From assembly GCF_000754815.1 (NCBI RefSeq), contig NZ_KN150747.1, positions 1,519,908 to 1,583,907 of the forward strand: 64,000 nucleotides of DNA. The letters are read 5' to 3'. Below, one piece after another: positions 19,127 to 28,178 of the stretch (the stretch's first letter is position 1; each line of letters begins with the position of its first letter). Below the pieces are notes generated by a model. That model ran no database searches, was not told the origin of the DNA, and was given only the letters and a program-made list of their open reading frames with translations. Both the position numbers and the translations under genes were made by a program. The DNA is from Yersinia ruckeri ATCC 29473 (GTDB lineage Bacteria > Pseudomonadota > Gammaproteobacteria > Enterobacterales > Enterobacteriaceae).

Positions 19127-19236
19127 TGCTACGAACCGAGTGGTCGGAAGTTCGAGCCGAGCGTAGCGAGACAACGTTGCTTTAGCAACGGCCCGAAGGG
19201 CGAGGCGCTAGCCGAGTCATCTTCCTGGGTGCACCA
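19127..19236 (+). pseudogene. broken tRNA-Arg (ACG) with a hairpin-rich insertion in the T loop
   Basis: A tRNA-Arg remnant begins in the anticodon arm (GCTACGAACCGAGTGGTCGG), lacks the whole 5' half, and is split in the T loop after GAAGTTCGAG by about 62 bases (CCGAGCGTAGCGAGACAACG onward) that contain the hairpins CGTTGC-TTTA-GCAACG and GCCC-GAA-GGGC. The tRNA then resumes with CTTCCTGGGTGCACCA. It cannot make a functional tRNA. From 19219 the sequence is a copy of the third tRNA 3' end plus terminator. Confidence 0.85.
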
Positions 19237-19243
19237 TATTAAG

Positions 19244-19273
19244 AAACCTCGCTTCTGCGGGGTTTTCTGCTTT
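19244..19273 (+). terminator. tRNA operon terminator (second copy)
   Basis: Exact repeat of the first terminator hairpin, part of the 55-base direct repeat 19051-19105 / 19219-19273. Confidence 0.8.
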
Positions 19274-19867
19274 ATGAGCTTCAAGCGATCTTTTGCATCA
19301 AGATCTACGCTGAATGATCAATTCCCTTCATCTGCAATTCTCGTTTTTCTGGTTAAACCGTAATAGGTCCGTTTGTTATCTTGGTTGAACATTACCCATA
19401 AACTATTCATGCCATTATTCCGACTGAGTTAATGCCATCACTTAAATCACACGCATGACCGTCATCATGGGAAAACGTTAGCGATACGCGTCACCAATGC
19501 GTCAGTGTACTTTTGGCAAATGTAGCCGATGCGGGTATGAGGTTGGTGAGCATGTAGTCTCACAGTGAATAAAACCGCATAGACAGTGATTAGTGCAGGT
19601 TTTGCTGCTGATTGCAGTCGCGTCTGGTAGCCCGGGAGATAGCAAAGTAAAACGAGGTGACGATAAACTGTCCCTCATTCGCGATGACGCGGTTTTCTGA
19701 ATAATTTATCTTTCCCATTTAATTGATTTCTTTAGGTTCACGGAATAACCACTTTAAGTGGGAATTATAATATTATTGTTTAAATACAATTAGTTATACA
19801 GTGAGCGACAATTTGGACGGTTTGCGATAAAGTAGCTTTTCCTTTTCTCAATGATCCTGGGATAACG
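19274..19867. other. intergenic region after the tRNA cluster
   Basis: About 590 bases without a supportable gene on either strand. It follows a tRNA 3'-end duplication and could be decayed DNA of an old integration, but no integrase or transposase residue is recognisable. The last 100 bases are AT-rich and probably hold the yqaB promoter. Confidence 0.5.
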
Positions 19868-20434
19868 ATGTACGATCGCTACGAAGGCTTGATCTTTGAT
19901 ATGGACGGCACGATTTTGGATACCGAATCGACCCATCGTCGTGCGTGGTGCCAAGTATTGATGCCTCATGGTATTCAATTTGATGAGCAGGTAATGGTTG
20001 CCTTAAACGGATCACCAACCTGGTTTATTGCTAAGACGATAATCGATAATCACCGGTTAGATCTGGATCCCCATCATTTAGCGGCAAAAAAGACCGCGGC
20101 TGTTACCGCGATGCTTATGGATAATGTGAGACCCCTGCCGCTGATTGACGTGGTTAAGGCTTATCATGGGCGTAGACCTATGGCTGTGGGCACTGGGAGT
20201 GAGCACAGTATGGCTGAGGCGCTTTTACGCCATCTTGGATTACGACATTACTTCGATGTGATTGTCGCTGCGGATGATGTTACGAAGCATAAGCCGGAGC
20301 CAGATACCTTTTTACGCTGTGCCGAGCTACTTGGCATCGCGCCAATGCGCTGCGTGGTATTTGAAGACGCTGATTTCGGCATAGAAGCGGCAAAACGGGC
20401 GAATATGGACGTGGTGGATGTCCGCTTGCTGTGA
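19868..20434 (+). CDS. yqaB: HAD-family sugar phosphatase YqaB
   Basis: Haloacid dehalogenase phosphatase acting in E. coli on fructose-1-phosphate and 6-phosphogluconate. 188 residues, same as E. coli. HAD motif I is FDMDGTILDTES (catalytic Asp pair near residue 11), motif II in AVGTGSEHSM, motif III Lys in KHKPEPDTF, and motif IV VVFEDADFGIEAA. The start ATG at 19868 has GGGATAACG upstream. The stop overlaps the yqaA start by four bases (GTGA), so the two are coupled. Confidence 0.95.
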   Translation: MYDRYEGLIFDMDGTILDTESTHRRAWCQVLMPHGIQFDEQVMVALNGSPTWFIAKTIIDNHRLDLDPHHLAAKKTAAVTAMLMDNVRPLPLIDVVKAYHGRRPMAVGTGSEHSMAEALLRHLGLRHYFDVIVAADDVTKHKPEPDTFLRCAELLGIAPMRCVVFEDADFGIEAAKRANMDVVDVRLL

Positions 20435-20859
20435 GTAGCATACTGGCGGTAGCAACTTTGTTTGGCAGCAGTTTTCTCAGCGCGACGCTTTTGCCTGGCA
20501 GTTCTGAAATTCTATTAGTGACCTTGCTAACTGCTGGCAGTGCGCCCACGGTAATTTTGTTGTTATCTGCAACTCTAGGTAATACGTTGGGTGGCTTAAC
20601 AAATGTAGTTATAGGGCGTTTTTTACCGGAGTTAAAACCGCAGCGTGGGCTGAATATGACGTTGGGCTGGCTCCAGCGCTTTGGCCCAGCAGCACTATTG
20701 CTGAGTTGGTTACCGGTAGTTGGCGATTTGATGTGTGTGTTGGCAGGTTGGCTACGTATGCCCTGGGCTCCAGTGGTTTTTTTTCTTTGTGTGGGAAAAG
20801 CTTTGCGTTACATCGTATTAACGGTGCTAACGCTGGAAGGTATCGCCTTGTGGCAATAA
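20431..20859 (+). CDS. yqaA: inner membrane protein YqaA (DedA/SNARE-associated type)
   Basis: A 142-residue membrane protein of the YqaA subgroup of the DedA-like VTT family; function not firmly known. Hydrophobic helices are near residues 5-27, 32-55 and 78-135, with the family segment SSFLSATLLPGSSEILLV at the N-terminus and LSWLPVVGDLMCVLAGWLRM in the middle. The start is GTG at 20431, overlapping yqaB by four bases. Its position before gshA is the same as in E. coli. Confidence 0.93.
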   Translation: MSSILAVATLFGSSFLSATLLPGSSEILLVTLLTAGSAPTVILLLSATLGNTLGGLTNVVIGRFLPELKPQRGLNMTLGWLQRFGPAALLLSWLPVVGDLMCVLAGWLRMPWAPVVFFLCVGKALRYIVLTVLTLEGIALWQ

Positions 20860-20939
20860 AGATGTGGCGGTTTACGTAGTCACATTGGCGTAGTTTCAGT
20901 ATGCTGACGAGTTATGGTTTTTAACTGCGGGAGGTCGAT

Positions 20940-22499
20940 TTGATCCCGGATGTATCACAGGCGCTAACTTGGTTGGAAGCGCATCCAAAAGCATTAAAAG
21001 GAATCCGCCGCGGTATTGAGCGGGAAACATTGCGTGTCACCGCAGATGGCCAATTGGCTGCGACGAGCCACCCTGAATCACTTGGGGCGGCGTTAACACA
21101 TCAATGGATCACCACCGACTTTGCCGAAGCGCTGTTAGAGTTTATTACTCCAGTTGACGGCGATATCGATCATTTGCTGGCTTTTTTACACGACATTCAT
21201 CGCTACACGACTCGTAAACTGGGTGACCAGCGTATGTGGCCGCTCAGTATGCCGTGTTTTATCGGTGCAGAGCAGGACATTGAGTTGGCCAAATATGGCT
21301 CGTCCAACATGGGTCGATTCAAGACACTGTACCGTGAGGGTTTGAAAAACCGTTATGGTGCATTGATGCAGACCATTTCTGGCGTGCATTACAATTTCTC
21401 CCTGCCAATTGAGTTCTGGCAGGCTTGGGCGGGCGTAGAAGATGAACAAAGTGGCAAAGAAGAGATTTCGGCTGGTTATTTCCGTCTGATCCGCAACTAT
21501 TACCGCTTTGGCTGGGTGATTCCGTATCTGTTTGGTGCTTCACCAGCAATTTGCTCTTCATTCCTACAGGGGAGAGAAACCTCGTTGCCGTTCGAGCGTA
21601 ATGACAATGGCATGTGTTATTTACCTTATGCCACTTCGTTGCGTTTAAGTGACTTGGGCTATACCAATAAATCACAAAGTAATTTAGGCATTACTTTTAA
21701 TGACCTGAACACTTATGTGGATGGGTTGAAGCGTGCGATTCATACGCCATCGGAAGAATATGCGGCTTTGGGTGTAAAAGATGGCGATCGTTACTTACAG
21801 CTCAACAGCAATGTGCTGCAAATCGAAAATGAGCTGTATGCACCAATCCGACCAAAGCGTGTCACTAAATCCGGTGAGTCACCTTCGGATGCCTTACTGC
21901 GTGGTGGGATCGAATATATCGAAGTGCGCTCGTTAGATATCAACCCGTTCTCGCCAATTGGTGTGGATGCAGTTCAAGCCCGTTTCCTCGATCTGTTCCT
22001 GATCTGGTGTGTGCTGGCTGATGCGCCGGAAATGAGCAGTGACGAGTTGCTGTGTACCCGTAAAAACTGGAATCGTGTGATTCTGGAAGGGCGTAAGCCG
22101 GGGCAGACGATTGGTATCGGCTGCGATAGCACCCGTGAACCTCTGGAAACGGTCGGTAAAGCCTTATTCGATGATTTACGCCGTGTGGCGGAAGTGTTGG
22201 ATGGGAAAGATAGCCGAGCGTATCAGGATGTTTGTGATCAGTTGGTGGCTTCTTTCGATAACCCTGAACTGACGTTCTCTGCCCGAATTTTGCAGGAGAT
22301 GAAAGAAAAAGGCATCAGCGGTGTCGGGCTTGAGCTAGCTGAACGTTATCGTGAAATGTTGTGCAGTGAACCGTTGGAAATACTAACGGAAGAACAATTG
22401 GCAATAGAGCGTGATGCTTCCTGGATTCGTCAAGATGAGCTGGAACATGGCGATGAGCTAAGCTTTGAGGAGTATCTGGCGATACATGCAGGTCGTTAG
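20940..22499 (+). CDS. gshA: glutamate-cysteine ligase
   Basis: First and rate-limiting step of glutathione synthesis, joining glutamate and cysteine with ATP. 519 residues, E. coli 518. The protein begins [20 protein letters not shown] and carries [22 protein letters not shown], and [13 protein letters not shown], all characteristic of the gamma-proteobacterial enzyme. The start codon is TTG at 20940, as in E. coli, with GGGAGG five bases before it; the rare start probably limits expression. A hairpin lies after the stop, then luxS. Confidence 0.98.
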   Translation: MIPDVSQALTWLEAHPKALKGIRRGIERETLRVTADGQLAATSHPESLGAALTHQWITTDFAEALLEFITPVDGDIDHLLAFLHDIHRYTTRKLGDQRMWPLSMPCFIGAEQDIELAKYGSSNMGRFKTLYREGLKNRYGALMQTISGVHYNFSLPIEFWQAWAGVEDEQSGKEEISAGYFRLIRNYYRFGWVIPYLFGASPAICSSFLQGRETSLPFERNDNGMCYLPYATSLRLSDLGYTNKSQSNLGITFNDLNTYVDGLKRAIHTPSEEYAALGVKDGDRYLQLNSNVLQIENELYAPIRPKRVTKSGESPSDALLRGGIEYIEVRSLDINPFSPIGVDAVQARFLDLFLIWCVLADAPEMSSDELLCTRKNWNRVILEGRKPGQTIGIGCDSTREPLETVGKALFDDLRRVAEVLDGKDSRAYQDVCDQLVASFDNPELTFSARILQEMKEKGISGVGLELAERYREMLCSEPLEILTEEQLAIERDASWIRQDELEHGDELSFEEYLAIHAGR

Positions 22500-22509
22500 A
22501 AAAAGAAAA

Positions 22510-22528
22510 GGCCACAATCAATGTGGCC
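22510..22528. terminator. hairpin after gshA
   Basis: GGCCACA-ATCAA-TGTGGCC, 10 bases past the gshA stop. There is no T run on the plus strand (a T-rich run exists only on the minus strand), so it may be an mRNA-end stabilising stem rather than a terminator. Confidence 0.45.
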
Positions 22529-22667
22529 AAATAACATCACTGTAGACAGGGATGATGATAACAAATGCGCGTCTTTCACTTATTAAGACGGCGGTGATCT
22601 GAATAAGTTTCATTGGTTCGAAAAAAAATTCTTCTATAAGAAATAATTTTTTTGAGGAGGTAACACC

Positions 22668-23183
22668 ATGCCATTATTAGATAGTTTTACAGTTGACCAC
22701 ACCATCATGAATGCGCCAGCTGTTCGCGTGGCTAAAACCATGAAAACCCCTCATGGTGATGAAATTACCGTATTTGATTTGCGTTTTTGTAAGCCAAATG
22801 AAGAGATTTTGCCGGAAAAGGGCATTCATACTCTGGAGCACTTATTCGCCGGCTTTATGCGTGATCATCTGAACGGTAGTGGGGTCGAAATTATCGATAT
22901 TTCCCCAATGGGCTGCCGTACTGGTTTTTATATGAGCCTGATTGGAAAGCCTGATGAGCAACGTGTGGCGAAGGCGTGGAAAGCGGCAATGGACGATGTG
23001 TTAAAAGTTACTGATCAGCGTAAAATCCCTGAGCTGAATGAATATCAGTGCGGCACATACCATATGCACTCGTTGGAGGAAGCGCAGCAAATCGCTAAAA
23101 ATATTATTGAGCGTGGCGTCGGCGTGAACCACAACGATGATTTGGCATTACCGAAAGAAAAATTGGCGGCATTGCATATTTAG
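22668..23183 (+). CDS. luxS: S-ribosylhomocysteine lyase (autoinducer-2 synthase)
   Basis: Cleaves S-ribosylhomocysteine to homocysteine and DPD, the precursor of autoinducer-2, in the activated methyl cycle. 171 residues, same as E. coli. The metal site is [10 protein letters not shown] (His, Glu, His) and the Cys in [10 protein letters not shown]; the active-site Cys lies in [10 protein letters not shown]. The strong ribosome site GAGGAGGT is 7 bases before the ATG. Its terminator region has been interrupted by a palindromic repeat element. Confidence 0.98.
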   Translation: MPLLDSFTVDHTIMNAPAVRVAKTMKTPHGDEITVFDLRFCKPNEEILPEKGIHTLEHLFAGFMRDHLNGSGVEIIDISPMGCRTGFYMSLIGKPDEQRVAKAWKAAMDDVLKVTDQRKIPELNEYQCGTYHMHSLEEAQQIAKNIIERGVGVNHNDDLALPKEKLAALHI

Positions 23184-23206
23184 TCCGATTGACATTAGCG
23201 GAAAAA

Positions 23207-23384
23207 AGACGCGAGAGCGTCTCAGACTGCGATCTCTGGTGGGGAAAACCGGTAGAAGAGTCAAGCGTCCGCGCCAGGGATGGCGCGGAACGAGCCTACA
23301 AGGACGTATTCACGGCGTCTTGACGATCTGCCGGTTTTCACCGCAGCTAGCACTTCGTCATTAACCTCAGACGCGAGAGCGTCT
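23207..23384. repeat. palindromic intergenic element flanked by duplicated terminator hairpins
   Basis: A 146-base insert (23223-23368) lies between two copies of AGACGCGAGAGCGTCT (23207-23222 and 23369-23384). Each copy is itself a hairpin; the left has A6 before it and the right has T6 after it, as if one bidirectional terminator was split. The insert folds on itself: 23238-23265 (GGGGAAAACCGG...AGTCAAG) pairs with 23319-23343 (CTTGAC...CCGGTTTTCACC), with an inner hairpin CCGCGCCA-GGGA-TGGCGCGG. It resembles the miniature palindromic repeats known in Yersinia genomes; the family name is not certain. Confidence 0.8.
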
Positions 23385-23415
23385 TTTTTATTGGCTGAAG
23401 AAAGCGAGTCCGTCT

Positions 23416-24705
23416 TTATTCTTGCGGATGGAGGGACGAATGTGGATGATCAATTGGCGTCACTCTAACCCGCTTAATCATGTTGTCCTGCACATCCAGC
23501 ACTTCAATTTCGTAATGACCGATACGTACCTGAGCATTAACCTGAGGAATGTCTTCCAGCGTTTCCAGCAGCATGCCGTTAATGGTGCGGGCATCGACAG
23601 GCAGCGACCAGTTAAAGGCTTTATTGAGTTCGCGGACGTTGGCTGTACCATCAATAATTACCGAGCCATCGCTCTGCGGATTGACCTCTTCCGCCAGCGT
23701 TGGTGACATGGAGGTGGTGAAATCACCGACAATCTCTTCCAGAATATCCTCAACGGTAACCAACCCTTGGATATCGCCGTATTCGTCAACAATCATGCCC
23801 ACTTTTTCTTTATTACGCTGGAACTTAACCAGTTGAACGTTGAGCGGCGTACCTTCTGGGATAAAGTAGATTTCATCAGCAGCACGTAACAGATTTTCTT
23901 TATTAAACTCTTTTTTCTCGGTCATCAATCGATAGGCTTCCCGCACTCGCAACATCCCGATAGCGTCATCCAGAGATTGTCGATACAGCACAATGCGGCC
24001 ATGAGGCGAATGTGTTAGTTGGCGCATGATAGACTTCCAGTCATCATTAATATCAATGCCTACCACTTCATTACGTGGAACCATAATGTCGCTCACTGTG
24101 ACCTTTTCCAGATCCAGTACTGATATCAACATGTCTTGATTGCGGCGAGAAATCTGCGAGTGGGATTCATTCACGATGGAGCGCAATTCGTCTTTGCTTA
24201 CCGCATCACTGGTATGCACATTCCCTTTGATTCCACATAACCGCATCAGCAGGCGGGTAATCGAATTCAGCAACCAAACCAGCGGCAGCATGATTTTCTG
24301 TAATGGTGCCAACAGCACGCTACTGGGAAATGCCACCCGTTCAGGATAGAGCGCGGCAATAGTTTTTGGCATAACTTCAGCAAAAATCAAAACCATAAAG
24401 GTCAGGACACCGGTGGCAATGGCGACACCAGCGTTACCATATAAACGGATGCCGACAATAGTCGCAAGCGCAGATGCCAGAATATTGACCAGATTATTGC
24501 CAATCAAGACCAAGCTAATCAGCCTATCTGGACGGCGCAATAGTTTTTCTACCCGACGAGCAGCACGGTTCCCCTGCTTGGCCAAATGGCGGAGACGATA
24601 GCGATTCAGCGTCATCATGCTGGTTTCTGAGGCAGAGAAGTAGGCTGACACTACGATCATAATGATTAAGATAATGATAAGTGTACTAGTTGAGACCTGG
24701 TCCAA
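23416..24705 (-). CDS. yfjD: CNNM/CorC-family inner membrane protein YfjD (CorB-like)
   Basis: A 429-residue membrane protein of the CNNM/HlyC-CorC family, linked in enteric bacteria to magnesium or cobalt efflux. The N-terminal DUF21 domain has three to four helices (IIILIIMIVVSAYFSASETS; LISLVLIGNNLVNILASALA). Two CBS motifs follow near residues 205-325 (VSDIMVPRNEV; KVGMIVDEYGDIQGLVT), then the C-terminal CorC/HlyC domain (DGSVIIDGTANVRELNKAF). The start is TTG at 24705 with AAGGAAT upstream and it aligns with the E. coli N-terminus. It is 67 bases downstream of ypjD on the same strand, likely one operon. Confidence 0.94.
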   Translation of the reverse strand: MDQVSTSTLIIILIIMIVVSAYFSASETSMMTLNRYRLRHLAKQGNRAARRVEKLLRRPDRLISLVLIGNNLVNILASALATIVGIRLYGNAGVAIATGVLTFMVLIFAEVMPKTIAALYPERVAFPSSVLLAPLQKIMLPLVWLLNSITRLLMRLCGIKGNVHTSDAVSKDELRSIVNESHSQISRRNQDMLISVLDLEKVTVSDIMVPRNEVVGIDINDDWKSIMRQLTHSPHGRIVLYRQSLDDAIGMLRVREAYRLMTEKKEFNKENLLRAADEIYFIPEGTPLNVQLVKFQRNKEKVGMIVDEYGDIQGLVTVEDILEEIVGDFTTSMSPTLAEEVNPQSDGSVIIDGTANVRELNKAFNWSLPVDARTINGMLLETLEDIPQVNAQVRIGHYEIEVLDVQDNMIKRVRVTPIDHPHSSLHPQE

Positions 24706-24771
24706 CGCAATATTCCTTATAGCGATAGATGAAGGTTCCTGTCAGGGCAACAGGAACCTCGCTGACGGTTG

Positions 24772-25563
24772 CTAGTGAACCATGACTTCTTGCAGCAGGC
24801 GGCTGCCAAAATAAGCCAGAGTGAGCAAAAATGCGCCAGCAAAGCTGAACCAGACGACACGGCGTCCACGCCAGCCTTCATGATAGTGGCCCCACAATAA
24901 AATAATGTAGACAAACCAAGCCATGATCGACAGGACGGCTTTATGGATATTTTCTTTGCTGAATAAATTATCCATATAAAGCAAACCAGTGCAGAGTGTC
25001 AGTGTCAGCAGTACTACGCCAATTTGCGTAATGTGGAACATTTTACGCTCAATACTCATCAGCGGTGGCATATCGGCAGTGAATGTCAGCTTCTTGTTTT
25101 TCAGTAAATAATCCAGCCAAGCCAACTGCAACGCATACAGTGCAGCAATAATCAGCGTAGCGTAACCCAATAGTGCTAACCCAATGTGGATAAACAACGC
25201 TGGGCTACCTTCCAGATGAGTGATAAATTCGCCTGGCATCAGACTGGCCAAAGCCAGATTGATCATGGCGAAGCTGTAGACAATCGGCAGCAAGAACCAA
25301 CCACGCCCACGAGAAGCAACGAAAGTCATGATCGAACAGATCATCAAACCAACAATAGAACCGATATTCAGCAGGGTTAGGTTTTGGCCATCGCCAACAT
25401 CAAATATTTGATGTTTCAATGCGATACCGTGGCAAAAGAGTGCCACAACGGCAGAAACCAGAGCCAGTCGTCGGTAAGCGTTGCTCTTCCTCACCAAACT
25501 GGGAATAATCAGCCCCAGACTGAGTAAATAGGCAATCAAAGCCAAAATAGAGAACACGGGCAT
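24772..25563 (-). CDS. ypjD: inner membrane protein YpjD (cytochrome c assembly/HemX-like)
   Basis: A 263-residue polytopic membrane protein of the CcmC/HemX-like family, same length as E. coli YpjD. Function is not settled. About eight hydrophobic helices are seen; conserved features are HIGLALLGYATLIIAALYALQ (near residue 125), a W-rich C-terminal part (SIMAWFVYIILLWGHYHEGWRGRR) and histidines at helix ends as expected for haem-handling relatives. It is divergent from ffh and upstream of yfjD, the same arrangement as in E. coli, where the pair has been linked with magnesium/cobalt transport phenotypes. Confidence 0.92.
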   Translation of the reverse strand: MPVFSILALIAYLLSLGLIIPSLVRKSNAYRRLALVSAVVALFCHGIALKHQIFDVGDGQNLTLLNIGSIVGLMICSIMTFVASRGRGWFLLPIVYSFAMINLALASLMPGEFITHLEGSPALFIHIGLALLGYATLIIAALYALQLAWLDYLLKNKKLTFTADMPPLMSIERKMFHITQIGVVLLTLTLCTGLLYMDNLFSKENIHKAVLSIMAWFVYIILLWGHYHEGWRGRRVVWFSFAGAFLLTLAYFGSRLLQEVMVH

Positions 25564-25732
25564 AACGGTTATATAGACATCGGCTGAGTGAATTAGATAG
25601 CCAGTATAGCCTTAGCCGCGCCACGCTCCAACCGTTCTCCTACGTGAAGGCAGAGATCGTGCGAGAGCTTCGTGTTATAATCCCATCAATTGTGTCGCCC
25701 GGGCGGCCTGTTTCCACGTTGAGCATGAGACG

Positions 25733-27094
25733 ATGTTTGAGAACTTAACCGATCGATTATCGCGCACACTGCGTAATATCAGCGGCCGTGGCCGGCTGAC
25801 AGAAGAAAATATTAAAGAAACCTTGCGTGAAGTTCGCATGGCTTTGCTTGAGGCTGACGTCGCTTTGCCGGTGGTACGCGACTTTATCAACCGTGTAAAA
25901 GAGCGAGCTGTTGGCCATGAGGTCAATAAAAGCCTGACTCCAGGCCAGGAATTCGTAAAAATAGTCAAGAATGAGCTGATCGGCGCGATGGGCGAGGTCA
26001 ATAACGAGCTCAACCTGGCGGCGCAGCCGCCTGCGGTAGTCTTGATGGCCGGTCTGCAAGGGGCAGGTAAAACGACCAGTGTGGCTAAACTGGGTAAGTT
26101 CCTGAAAGAAAAGCATAAGAAAAAAGTGTTGGTGGTGTCTGCTGACGTTTATCGCCCTGCGGCGATTAAACAGTTGGAAACGCTGGCACAGCAGGTTGGC
26201 GTTGATTTCTTCCCGTCTGATGTACAGGAAAAACCGATTGATATCGTGAGTCGGGCCTTGCAGCAGGCGAAGCTGAAGTTCTTTGATGTACTGATTGTCG
26301 ATACCGCTGGTCGTTTGCACGTTGACGAAGCCATGATGGACGAAATCAAACAGATTCACGCCGCGATTAACCCGGTTGAAACGCTGTTTGTTGTCGATGC
26401 TATGACTGGTCAGGATGCTGCCAATACCGCTAAGGCGTTTAATGAAGCTTTGCCGCTTACCGGTGTGGTACTAACCAAGGTTGATGGTGATGCGCGTGGC
26501 GGTGCGGCTTTATCTATTCGTCATATTACCGGCAAGCCGATTAAATTCCTCGGTGTAGGTGAAAAAACCGAAGCATTAGAGCCTTTCCATCCAGATCGTA
26601 TCGCCTCACGTATTCTGGGAATGGGGGATGTTCTTTCTCTAATTGAAGATATTGAAAGCAAAGTTGACCGGGCTCAGGCGGAGAAACTGGCAACAAAGCT
26701 GAAGAAAGGCGACGGGTTTGACCTGAATGATTTCTTGGATCAGTTAAAACAAATGCGCAATATGGGTGGCATGGCCAGCATGTTGAGTAAGATGCCCGGT
26801 GCAGGCCAGTTGCCTGACAACGTGAAATCGCAAATGGATGACAAAGTGACGGTACGGATGGAAGCCATCATTAATTCGATGACGCTGAAAGAACGTGCCA
26901 AGCCGGAAATCATCAAAGGTTCTCGTAAGCGCCGTATTGCGGCTGGTTCCGGTATGCAGGTTCAGGATGTGAACCGCCTGCTGAAACAGTTCGATGAAAT
27001 GCAGCGCATGATGAAGAAAATGAAAAACGGCGGCTTGGCCAAAATGATGCGTGGCATGAAAGGTATGATGCCACCAGGTTTCCCAGGCCGTTAA
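25733..27094 (+). CDS. ffh: signal recognition particle protein Ffh
   Basis: GTPase that with 4.5S RNA targets inner-membrane proteins co-translationally to FtsY. 453 residues, same as E. coli. The N domain is followed by the G domain with GLQGAGKTTSVAKL (G1), DTAGRLH (G3), TKVDGDARGG (G4) and GVGEKTEALEPF. The methionine-rich M domain is at about residues 330-453 (RNMGGMASMLSKMPGAGQ; GMQVQDVNRLLKQFDEMQRM). The ATG at 25733 has GAGCATGAGA before it. The rpsP operon follows after a hairpin. Confidence 0.98.
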   Translation: MFENLTDRLSRTLRNISGRGRLTEENIKETLREVRMALLEADVALPVVRDFINRVKERAVGHEVNKSLTPGQEFVKIVKNELIGAMGEVNNELNLAAQPPAVVLMAGLQGAGKTTSVAKLGKFLKEKHKKKVLVVSADVYRPAAIKQLETLAQQVGVDFFPSDVQEKPIDIVSRALQQAKLKFFDVLIVDTAGRLHVDEAMMDEIKQIHAAINPVETLFVVDAMTGQDAANTAKAFNEALPLTGVVLTKVDGDARGGAALSIRHITGKPIKFLGVGEKTEALEPFHPDRIASRILGMGDVLSLIEDIESKVDRAQAEKLATKLKKGDGFDLNDFLDQLKQMRNMGGMASMLSKMPGAGQLPDNVKSQMDDKVTVRMEAIINSMTLKERAKPEIIKGSRKRRIAAGSGMQVQDVNRLLKQFDEMQRMMKKMKNGGLAKMMRGMKGMMPPGFPGR

Positions 27095-27265
27095 TGCCTT
27101 CGTTAACTGCGGTTAATCGTCGCGGTAACAGGGTGATCAATTTCCCGTCGAAAACGGCGGTAAACAATGAAAATTGGGCTCATTGTAAAAGTAGCGGAGA
27201 GGAATCTACGCTTTAGATTGCTTTTTGCGCCAAAATGAGTAAAATTTTCGGGCTTTTTATATTGC

Positions 27266-27305
27266 AACGGAACCCCGTTCCCCGATGGGGTTCCGTTGTT
27301 TTATT
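27266..27305 (+). terminator. ffh terminator or rpsP-operon attenuator
   Basis: AACGGAACCCC pairs perfectly with GGGGTTCCGTT around a 10-base loop, followed by GTTTTATTA. It stands 170 bases after ffh and only 17 bases before the rpsP ribosome site, so it may end the ffh transcript or act as a leader attenuator of the ribosomal operon. Confidence 0.75.
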
Positions 27306-27321
27306 AACTAAAGAGGATGTT

Positions 27322-27570
27322 ATGGTAACAATTCGTTTGGCTCGTGGCGGCGCTAAAAAGCGTCCGTTCTATCAAGTAGTAGTGACTGACAGCCGTAATG
27401 CTCGTGACGGCCGTTTCATCGAACGTGTAGGCTTCTTTAACCCGATCGCATCTGGTCAGGCTGAAGCTCTGCGTTTGGACCTGGACCGTATCGAACATTG
27501 GGTAGGCCTGGGTGCAACTGTTTCTGATCGCGTTTCTGCGCTGATCAAAGAAGCTAAGAAAGCAGCTTAA
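27322..27570 (+). CDS. rpsP: 30S ribosomal protein bS16
   Basis: Small-subunit ribosomal protein S16, needed for 30S assembly. 82 residues, as in E. coli; begins [20 protein letters not shown] and ends [10 protein letters not shown]. The frame is open upstream to 27235, but the ATG at 27322 with AAGAGG is the conserved start. First gene of the rpsP-rimM-trmD-rplS operon. Confidence 0.98.
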   Translation: MVTIRLARGGAKKRPFYQVVVTDSRNARDGRFIERVGFFNPIASGQAEALRLDLDRIEHWVGLGATVSDRVSALIKEAKKAA

Positions 27571-27591
27571 TCTGTCGCGGTGGTGGTTATT

Positions 27592-28140
27592 ATGAGCAAA
27601 CAACTCAATCCAGTGGTTCCCGAGCAGCCGATTGTTCTCGGCAAAATGGGTTCAACTTACGGCATTCGCGGTTGGCTCAGAGTATTTTCATCCACCGAGA
27701 ACGCCGAAAGTATTTTTGATTACCAACCTTGGTTTATCCAAGTGTCAGGTAAGTGGCAGCATGTCGAGTTGGAAGACTGGAAGCGCCACAGTCAGGATCT
27801 GATCATCAAAGTCAAAGACGTTGACGATCGGGATGCGGCGAATCTACTGACTAATTGCGAAATTATTGTAGATTCGAAACAACTACCAGAATTGGACGGT
27901 GACGACTACTACTGGAAAGACCTTATGGGTTGCCAGGTAGTGACCACCACCGGCTACGAACTGGGTAAAATCATTGATATGATGGAAACCGGTTCTAACG
28001 ATGTCATGGTAGTAAAAGCAAACCTGAAAGATGCATTCGGTATGAAGGAGCGGTTGGTCCCGTTTCTTCATGGGCAGGTTATCAAGAATGTCGATCTCAC
28101 TGCTCAACGTGTTGAAGTAGATTGGGATCCTGGTTTTTGA
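27592..28140 (+). CDS. rimM: 16S rRNA processing/30S maturation factor RimM
   Basis: Assembly factor that binds S19 in the 30S head. 182 residues, the E. coli length, starting [20 protein letters not shown] at the ATG 27592 (an upstream GTG in frame adds four residues and is not conserved). The N-terminal beta-barrel has [16 protein letters not shown], and the C-terminal PRC barrel has [14 protein letters not shown] and [10 protein letters not shown]. It is 21 bases after rpsP and 38 bases before trmD, all one transcript. Confidence 0.97.
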   Translation: MSKQLNPVVPEQPIVLGKMGSTYGIRGWLRVFSSTENAESIFDYQPWFIQVSGKWQHVELEDWKRHSQDLIIKVKDVDDRDAANLLTNCEIIVDSKQLPELDGDDYYWKDLMGCQVVTTTGYELGKIIDMMETGSNDVMVVKANLKDAFGMKERLVPFLHGQVIKNVDLTAQRVEVDWDPGF

Positions 28141-28178
28141 CCTCCGAATTAAACGGTAACGGCGAGTGGAACAAAACA

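Noticed and set aside
18986-19174. Minus-strand frame across the tRNA-Arg region
   Set aside because: It is the antisense of tRNA-Arg and its remnant; the peptide repeats LELPTTRFVA/FELPTARFVA only because the tRNA is repeated.
19274-19867. Possible genomic island downstream of the tRNA-Arg cluster
   Set aside because: A tRNA 3'-end duplication is present, but there is no integrase, no second distant repeat in the window and yqaB follows as in E. coli.
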